Of a stretch of DNA of 64,000 nucleotides, positions 59,194-64,000 are shown piece by piece. The stretch is taken from assembly GCF_018614955.1 (NCBI RefSeq), contig NZ_JAGGNV010000053.1, positions 1-64,000 of the forward strand, given 5' to 3'. The position numbers and the translations under genes are program-made. Each line of letters begins with the position of its first letter. The stretch's first letter is position 1. The notes under the pieces were generated by a model. The model was not told the DNA's origin. It was given only the letters and a program-made list of their open reading frames with translations, and made no database searches. Source of the stretch: Variovorax paradoxus. Its GTDB lineage: Bacteria > Pseudomonadota > Gammaproteobacteria > Burkholderiales > Burkholderiaceae_C.

Positions 59194-61101
59194 ATCGCGG
59201 TAGGGACGCCCATTGCTGGGCGCCCCCCGCACAGATCCGTACTTGCCCAATTCAGGCATACGGCTCCTACCTTGGGTGTTTGACGGCGAAGCGATGGTCC
59301 GGCCATGGATGCAGGATTCGGGGTGGCGGCAGCCAATGTGCAGCGATCTCCGCCATCCGCTCCCACGTCCGCTTGTCTTTCTGGCTGCGCCGCCTAAGCG
59401 TGCGCCGCCAAAGGTCCGTGACGTGGTGACGGAAGGCCCCGAGCGCCCGACTGTTCGTGGGCACTGCGTGGTACGCGAAGTAGCCCGTGACCACCGCCTT
59501 CAGCCATCTGCCCTGTTCGGGGATGGCGTCGTGCATGCGGGTCCGAAGCTGCACTTTGATTTCCTTGAGTCTTGCCCTCATGCGGTCGCCGCATGTTTTG
59601 CGCTGGAGCAGGAATGCTCCGCGCCGCGACTTTCCGCAAATGAACGTGAACCCGAGGAACTTGAAGGTCTCTGGCTTGCCTAACCCGCGCCGCTTTCGTC
59701 GTTCCGCCGCGAAGCGGCCGAACTCCAGCAGGCGGGTCTTTTCCCCATGAAGCTCGAGCGAGAACTGCTCGAACCTCGCTCGCATCGCATCCCAGAAGCG
59801 CCTCGCATCAGCTTCATGCTCGAAGCCGACCACGATGTCGTCGGCATAGCGCACGACAATCACGTTGCCGGTGGCTTCGCGCCTCCGCCATTGCTTGGCC
59901 CAGAGATCGAAGACGTAGTGCAGGTAGACGTTCGCGAGCAGCGGTGAGACCACTGCCCCCTGAGGTGTCCCCATCTCACTGACGCTCCAGTTCCCGTCTT
60001 CCAGGACGCCCGCCTTGAGCCACTTGCGCACAAGGCGGATGATGCGCTCGTCGCCGATCCGATGCTCTAGGAATCGGACCAGCCATTCCTGGCTGACCGA
60101 ATCGAAGAAGCCTCGGATGTCGGCGTCAAGTATCCAGTTCACACGGGTATCGCCGATCGCCACCGACAGTGCGTCCAACGCGTCATGCTGGCTGCGTCCG
60201 GGCCGGAACCCGTACGAGAAGCCGAGGAAGTCTTCCTCATAGATCGCATTGAGCACTGCGACGACCGCGCGCTGGACGATTTTGTCTTCCAGCGCGGCGA
60301 TTCCCAGCGGGCGCTGTTTGCCGTCCGGCTTCGGTATGAACCGCCGCCGGACGGGCAGTGCCCGGTAGCTGCCACTGTGGACCCTCGTGTGCAGTTCCTG
60401 GAGGTTGCCCTCCAGGCCCGCCTCGTAGTCCTTCCACGTCACGCCATCCACTCCGGGTGCGGCACGACGCTTGAGCGCCAGGAACGCATCCCGCAGCAGA
60501 TCGATTGTCACGTGGTGTAGCAGCGCGGTGAACTTGCCCTTCTTCCGCTGCCTTGCAGCTTGTCGTACACGGTCCAGCCCCTGTGACACGCTACCGCGGC
60601 TCTGCGTCCGTCGCGTGTGCGGTTGGCCCGTGTTCCCCTTGGTCCCCGCCCTTGGCTCCGCCCACTCCGCAGCCGGTTGCCCGGCCTTGTTCGCAGGCTT
60701 CATCGCTACTATGGCGGAGTCTGACTTCTCGGGTCTGTTCATCATCGGCTTCGGCTCCTCGCCTTCCCGATGCGGGCCAGCCACTGCGGCGGCTGGTCAG
60801 ACCCGAGATCTCCCGGTTCCCTTGCAAGGAGCGTGCGCACATGCCAGGTTCTCCGACCACGCCGGGTCGTCCAAGCGCTTGCGATGGCGCGCCCGGACGT
60901 ATGGCCTTCCGCGCGTACAACCGCGTCGGCACCCGGAATAAATTCTCTATCGTGGCTCAATGGCTGGCCTATGCGTACCCCTGTCAACGCTTCGCATCCC
61001 ACCTCGCGGTGTGACACGCATGACTCGGGGACAGCATGAATCGCTACTTCTTTACTGTCAGGGACTTGCACCCTTTACTCCTTGCCGGTCTCCCGGCGCA
61101 C
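59194..61101 (-). mobile_element. group II intron, apparently full-length (about 1.9 kb)
   Basis: Read on the minus strand, the intron begins with GTGCGCCGGG at 61101 (consensus GUGYG), followed soon by GGGTGCAAGTCCC as in domain I of bacterial introns. Downstream of the ORF, domain V reads GAGCCGTATGCC...GTACGGATC (about 59249-59215). Domain VI ends CTACCGCGAT at 59194, matching the usual ...AY end. The intron-encoded protein sits in domain IV. Exon flanks are the region before the response-regulator gene on one side and the methyltransferase leader on the other; no coding gene is clearly interrupted. Confidence 0.85.
59267..60745 (-). CDS. ltrA: group II intron reverse transcriptase/maturase
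   Basis: A 492-residue intron-encoded protein. The reverse transcriptase part (about 75-330) includes P-G-V-D-G-V-T-W, F-I-P-K-P-D-G-K-Q-R-P-L-G-I, G-F-R-P-G-R-S-Q-H, D-A-D-I-R-G-F-F-D and the catalytic V-R-Y-A-D-D-I-V-V. The maturase X domain follows (F-K-F-L-G-F-T-F). I see no HNH endonuclease domain at the end. ATG 60745 or 60742 both fit. Confidence 0.93.
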   Translation of the reverse strand: MMNRPEKSDSAIVAMKPANKAGQPAAEWAEPRAGTKGNTGQPHTRRTQSRGSVSQGLDRVRQAARQRKKGKFTALLHHVTIDLLRDAFLALKRRAAPGVDGVTWKDYEAGLEGNLQELHTRVHSGSYRALPVRRRFIPKPDGKQRPLGIAALEDKIVQRAVVAVLNAIYEEDFLGFSYGFRPGRSQHDALDALSVAIGDTRVNWILDADIRGFFDSVSQEWLVRFLEHRIGDERIIRLVRKWLKAGVLEDGNWSVSEMGTPQGAVVSPLLANVYLHYVFDLWAKQWRRREATGNVIVVRYADDIVVGFEHEADARRFWDAMRARFEQFSLELHGEKTRLLEFGRFAAERRKRRGLGKPETFKFLGFTFICGKSRRGAFLLQRKTCGDRMRARLKEIKVQLRTRMHDAIPEQGRWLKAVVTGYFAYHAVPTNSRALGAFRHHVTDLWRRTLRRRSQKDKRTWERMAEIAAHWLPPPRILHPWPDHRFAVKHPR

Positions 61102-61213
61102 TGCACGAAGAATTCTCCTACCGTTAAGTTAAATGGGTCAACGCGGCTGTAGCCCTTCCAAGCCCGCCCGGCGCTCCACTGATCCAGCGAGCACGAGGTT
61201 CGTCGCCGCTCAC

Positions 61214-61585
61214 CTAACGCGACAGCGCCGCGCAGTAGGCGAAGAATTCCTCCAGTTCCGTCGACTTGTCGAACACTGCAGAAGCGCCAGCTGCCGTAGC
61301 CCGCTCACGTGTACTCGTTGTCGCGTAGTTCGTGAGGATCACAATTGCGAGTTGGGAGCGTGCCCGCCTAAAGTGCCTGGCGACGCCGAGGCCCGAACCT
61401 TCTCCAAGCAGGAGGTCTACTACTGCAAGGTGCAAATCACCGCTGTACGTCGCAAGCCAAGCGACCGCTTCGCTCTCTGTTTCCACGCATGCGATGACTT
61501 CGACATCGGCAAGCTCTCGCATCGCGGGGACCAGATTCGCCCGTATTGTCGCGCTGTCCTCAACCAAGAATGTTTTGGTAGACAT
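61214..61585 (-). CDS. single-domain response regulator (copy 2)
   Basis: A 123-residue receiver: F-L-V-E-D with Asp10, phospho-acceptor Asp57 in L-A-V-V-D-L-L-L, V-I-L-T-N-Y-A and F-D-K-S-T-E-L-E-E-F-F-A-Y-C. Identical spacing and similar residues throughout mark it as a paralogue of the gene at 43641. No output domain. It is on the minus strand; the exported-protein paralogue at 62306 is on the plus strand, so orientation differs from module 1. Confidence 0.88.
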   Translation of the reverse strand: MSTKTFLVEDSATIRANLVPAMRELADVEVIACVETESEAVAWLATYSGDLHLAVVDLLLGEGSGLGVARHFRRARSQLAIVILTNYATTSTRERATAAGASAVFDKSTELEEFFAYCAALSR

Positions 61586-61664
61586 GGCCGCCTCATTGCG
61601 GCCGCGATGATCCTGGGCCTCCTACTGCTACCGTGTAGGCGGGCACGCTGACATGTTGCGGCAC

Positions 61665-61952
61665 TCAACCGTTCGTCGTTCCACGAGCCTTCAGCTCCTC
61701 TACCAGAGAGTCGTTCACTTCGTCAAGCTTTTCAGCCGCCGAGGAAAGATCCCCTTCGAGTTCTTCTGCGCGTTCGGCGGCCAACTCGATGTCCCCGGGC
61801 GGAGTTCCGTCAGGCACCTTGTCCAGAACTGCACGGACGATCGTCAACTCGTCTGCCGCCCGCCTGACTTCTTCGGTGGCATCCACGTTCTTCGCGAGCG
61901 CCTCTTCCAATGGCGTCGCGTCTTCCGGCTCTGCAGTGCTTGTCTGGGTCAT
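61665..61952 (-). CDS. small acidic helical protein
   Basis: A 95-residue protein: M-T-Q-T-S-T-A-E-P-E-D-A-T-P, then long amphipathic helices rich in Glu/Ala (V-R-R-A-A-D-E-L, A-A-E-R-A-E-E-L-E-G-D-L, A-A-E-K-L-D-E-V) that should form a coiled coil. AAGGAAGG precedes ATG 61952. No family recognised. It lies upstream of response regulator copy 2 on the same strand and may be its partner. Confidence 0.6.
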   Translation of the reverse strand: MTQTSTAEPEDATPLEEALAKNVDATEEVRRAADELTIVRAVLDKVPDGTPPGDIELAAERAEELEGDLSSAAEKLDEVNDSLVEELKARGTTNG

Positions 61953-62206
61953 ACCGTGCCTTCCTTCACGCATATCCCGCGCCGAAAAAACGAGCAATGA
62001 AATTGGAGGGACGCAGGTGTCGCTCCAACTCGCTTGGGACGAAAAGTCAAAGACGGGTGCAAAGCCCGCCGGAAAATTCAAACTGGTGTTGCTGGTGTTG
62101 CGCAGGGCATTCAATGTAGCCTACCAAACCTCCGAACGTGGCGTTGATGCGCAACGGAGCTATGTTCAGCCTTGGGGCCAACGACAGCTGGCAAACCTGC
62201 GCCGTA

Positions 62207-62237
62207 CGTTTGGCAACTTTCTTCACGCAGCGGACGT
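62207..62237 (+). promoter_or_regulatory. conserved upstream block, second copy
   Basis: CGTTTGGCAACTTTCTTCAC and the next 11 bases match the block at 44320-44350 (26 of 31 identical), at the same relative position before a GTG-started exported-protein gene. A shared promoter or operator is plausible. Confidence 0.45.
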
Positions 62238-62305
62238 GCACCTGCGAGGCTACCCTCGCGTTGCTTGCAGGCATGGGCGATATTCGTCCACCCTCTGGAG
62301 CTTCC

Positions 62306-62668
62306 GTGAATATTGATCGTTCTGCCGTCTTCAAATGGATTGCCGCAAGTGCTGTGGCAGCCGGCGCACTTTTCGCTGCAGCATCGGCCAACGCCGGTAC
62401 GAGTTGGTCAGTTGGCATCAGCGCACCGGGCGTGGCTATCGGCGTTGCCGAGCCCGGGCCGGTGTACTACGAACCCGCGCCCGTCTATTCGCGTCCTGCC
62501 CCGGTCTACTACGAACCGGCGCCTCCTGTGTACTACCGCCCGCCGCCGCCGGCCTACCGTCCGGCTCCGGTGTACTACGGTCCGCCGGCAGCGGTCTACT
62601 ACGGACCCGGCGAGCGCTGGCGCCATCGCCATCATCACCGTCGAGATTGGGACGATAGAGACGACTGA
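62306..62668 (+). CDS. exported Tyr/Pro-rich protein with His/Asp-rich tail (copy 2)
   Basis: A 120-residue paralogue of the protein at 44419. Signal peptide to A-S-A-N-A, then S-V-G-I-S-A-P-G-V-A-I-G-V-A-E and P-x-Y-Y repeats, ending in the same R-H-R-H-H-H-R-R-D-W-D-D-R-D-D tail. GTG 62306 follows TGGAG by six bases. It has one or two repeat units fewer than copy 1. Role unknown; envelope location is inferred from the signal peptide. Confidence 0.8.
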   Translation: MNIDRSAVFKWIAASAVAAGALFAAASANAGTSWSVGISAPGVAIGVAEPGPVYYEPAPVYSRPAPVYYEPAPPVYYRPPPPAYRPAPVYYGPPAAVYYGPGERWRHRHHHRRDWDDRDD

Positions 62669-62804
62669 ACGCCTGCGCTCACGAATGGCCAACCTGGCCT
62701 GGCAAACGCGCATAGAGCGGAGTTGGCGCGATGGCGCCCAAGCAAGCCTCCTGGAAACCGGCTGCAGCGCTTCAAGCATTGGCGCCTTGAAGCTCTAGAG
62801 GCGG

Positions 62805-63251
62805 TCACACAGCGCCGACATACTCGCCGCGCGCCGGGTAGTCGTTCTTGATGATGAAATCCAGGGCCTGCACCATCTCGGCAAAGTTCGGGCGCACGAA
62901 TGGCATCGACTGCACGGACACGTAGTAGATGGTGCGATCGGGTCGAACCATGAAAACGCCAGGTTCCGAAAACAGGGCGGATTCCTCAATGCCGATGGAT
63001 GTCTTGCCACGGGACGAGGAAATGTAGAGCCCCCACTTCCTCGCATCGGCGAGCGCGAGGCCGTATCCAATACGCAGATCCCTGGCGCCCACTTTTTCAG
63101 CCATCGCCCGCGCGCGCGCTTCATCGTCTGAACTGATCGCGATGGTCGTGACCCCACGGTCCGCAAACGCAGCTGTCTGCCGTTCCAGTTCCTTCAAATA
63201 GTTGGCACAGATCGGGCAATGCAGCCCTCTGTAGAAGCAGACGAGCGTCAT
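62805..63251 (-). pseudogene. AhpC/TSA-type peroxiredoxin, N-terminus removed by the Tn3-like element
   Basis: The frame from ATG 63251 gives 148 residues with F-Y-R-G-L-H-C-P-I-C (Cys12, Cys15 in this frame), A-I-S-S-D-D-E-A-R-A and G-V-F-M-V-R-P-D-R-T-I, a thiol-peroxidase fold. The same frame upstream of 63251 still reads G-R-F-D-L-A-E-E-R-P-G-L, which belongs to the family, and this similarity stops at the GGGG end of the transposon near 63293-63296. So the first 25-30 residues and the promoter are gone. ATG 63251 has no good ribosome site, so weak expression of a shortened protein is the most one can expect. Confidence 0.75.
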
Positions 63252-63292
63252 GAGGCCTGGGCGTTCTTCCGCCAGATCGAAACGTCCGTGCT

Positions 63293-63412
63293 GGGGTGAT
63301 CTCGGTTTTCGTGCATTTTGTGGCGCTTGACCCGATTAACCTCAATCAATTCAATGAGTTGCAAGATGCTCCCATTTGGCGACACGATGGTTTTCGTGCA
63401 TTCTGTGGCGCT
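63293..63412 (+). repeat. terminal region of a Tn3-family element with an internal direct repeat
   Basis: From 63293 the plus strand reads GGGGTGATCTCGGTTTTCGT and continues GCATTTTGTGG, resembling the GGGGTC...CTCG...TTTTC...GTGCA pattern of IS1071-like ends. The 24-base segment at 63304-63327 recurs at 63389-63412 with one mismatch. Such doubled segments can be transposase-binding sites. The transposase C-terminus lies 50 bases further in. Confidence 0.6.
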
Positions 63413-63463
63413 GCTGATTGCTGAGTCTTCGATGCACCGTCGCTGTTATGTTGAGGCGGCGGG

Positions 63464-64000
63464 CTACTCGCGTGCGGCCTGTCGGGCGGCAGGGCCTTGC
63501 CTGATCAGCACCTTCGCGTACCGCTGCACTGCGAAGCTGAACGTGCCGCGGAAATTGATGTGCTCGAAATGCACCGGTCCAAGCCGGCGCAGCCATTCGT
63601 CCTCGACCTCCATCCCTTCCTTTCGCCAACGGTCGACCACGGCTTGCATGCGCGCGGTGTTCCAGGCGATCACGATGTTGGTGAGGAGGGCATGCGCACC
63701 GGAGATGGCGATGAGCTCGTCTTGACGCCGGCCTCGCTCTGGCGCGATGCGCCCATAGTAGATAGCCCGCTGCAGTTGGTGAACCGACTCGCCACGGTTG
63801 AGCAAGGTGTGCAATTCTCGCCGGAAGTCTGGATTGGTGAAGTAGTCGCACAGGAACACCGTTCTGAGTAGCCGTCCAAGCTCGTCGGCACCGCGACGAC
63901 TACCGTCGCCTTTTGCGGCGCTTCCCCACAGACGCAGCCCGACATTGGCGCTGATGCGCCCCGTGCGGATCGAAGCCGCGAAACGAAGCATTGCGTCCCA
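63464..64000 (-). CDS. tnpA: Tn3-family transposase (TnpA), C-terminal part, cut by the window edge
   Basis: The frame runs in from beyond 64000 and stops at 63464. It encodes L-R-F-A-A-S-I-R-T-G-R-I-S, L-G-R-L-L-R-T-V-F-L-C-D-Y, H-T-L-L-N-R-G-E-S-V-H-Q-L-Q-R-A-I, N-I-V-I-A-W-N-T-A-R-M-Q and I-N-F-R-G-T-F-S-F, the end of the DDE_Tnp_Tn3 domain with the catalytic-region 'N-R-G-E' glutamate. It is intact as far as seen. Its orientation equals that of the remnant at 897-998, so the two elements are in direct orientation. Confidence 0.9.
   Translation of the reverse strand, partial: WDAMLRFAASIRTGRISANVGLRLWGSAAKGDGSRRGADELGRLLRTVFLCDYFTNPDFRRELHTLLNRGESVHQLQRAIYYGRIAPERGRRQDELIAISGAHALLTNIVIAWNTARMQAVVDRWRKEGMEVEDEWLRRLGPVHFEHINFRGTFSFAVQRYAKVLIRQGPAARQAARE

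Noticed and set aside
61102-61213. Intron insertion into a third response-regulator copy
   Set aside because: The 5' flank shares a short GGAG(A)ATTCTTCG stretch with the receiver gene's 3' end, but similarity does not extend further and could be chance.
1-64000. CRISPR arrays, tRNA or rRNA genes, plasmid or phage origin
   Set aside because: I found no regularly spaced repeats, tRNA-like cloverleaf with intact arms, rRNA signature, iteron cluster or phage structural gene anywhere in the window.

Overview
The window is a high-GC stretch of a betaproteobacterial accessory region, most likely Burkholderiales/Comamonadaceae (Variovorax-, Delftia- or Acidovorax-like). The reasons are the tripartite-tricarboxylate (Bug) receptors, the Liv and TRAP uptake systems beside short catabolic operons, the IclR/GntR regulators, the IS1071-like Tn3-family ends and the dense overlapping genes. 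I see no rRNA, tRNA, CRISPR array or replication origin. The host assignment is an inference from gene content.

Layout. 1-538: panD and the first codons of an unidentified gene. 897-1146: terminal repeat and first codons of an IS1071-like Tn3-family transposase, facing away from the rest. 1149-9718 (minus): a tightly overlapping operon hmgA - fumarylacetoacetase - two-subunit CoA-transferase - MFS - DMT - Old Yellow Enzyme - two EthD proteins. It turns homogentisate into fumarate plus activated acetoacetate, but no maleylacetoacetate isomerase is visible. 9976-18820 (minus): a second catabolic unit with a CMD protein, an atypical MBL-fold protein, a Liv ABC importer with a LivM-LivG fusion, an SDR and a 3-ketosteroid-dehydrogenase-like flavoprotein. 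It diverges from an IclR gene across a clear palindrome. 19.78-21.21 kb holds three gene fragments. 21224-29473 (minus): a serine-glyoxylate-type aminotransferase, two tandem hydratase/decarboxylase paralogues, an amidase, a complete TRAP transporter and an IclR regulator. 29524-37133: Bug receptor, cysteine-free Asp/Glu-racemase homologue, MHS transporter, second amidase and dihydropyrimidinase-family hydrolase. These diverge from an arylmalonate-decarboxylase/maleate-isomerase-like gene and a GntR regulator across TGTCGACA operators. This looks like a hydantoin or cyclic-imide catabolic island.

The right half is more mixed. 37706-40530 is a two-gene KaiC-like ATPase/histidine kinase signalling module. 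40.77-46.58 kb is a decay zone (TpsB, VWA, integrase, Bug and alpha/beta-hydrolase fragments) holding a few apparently intact small genes and the first of two paralogous response-regulator plus Tyr/Pro/His-rich exported-protein modules. 46576-54623 is an alpha/beta hydrolase and an RND efflux operon bounded by two TetR genes. 54.6-55.9 kb holds more fragments (AraC, COG3903-like regulator, DUF2147). 56172-61101 has a SulP anion transporter, a compact cluster of perfect hairpins, a methyltransferase and a complete group II intron. 61214-62668 is the second response-regulator/exported-protein module. A peroxiredoxin gene is then cut off by a second Tn3-family end at about 63293, and that element's transposase runs off the window.

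Taken together, a 62-kb block lies between two directly oriented Tn3-family ends, like the catabolic cargo of IS1071-type composite elements. Its main cargo is three or four uptake-plus-degradation modules for small organic acids or cyclic compounds. The most interesting candidates for new biology are: the pairing of a ketosteroid-dehydrogenase-like flavoprotein cluster with a homogentisate operon; the imidase-like cluster whose two racemase-superfamily members lack the usual cysteine pair; the KaiC-kinase module; and the duplicated regulator/exported-protein module.
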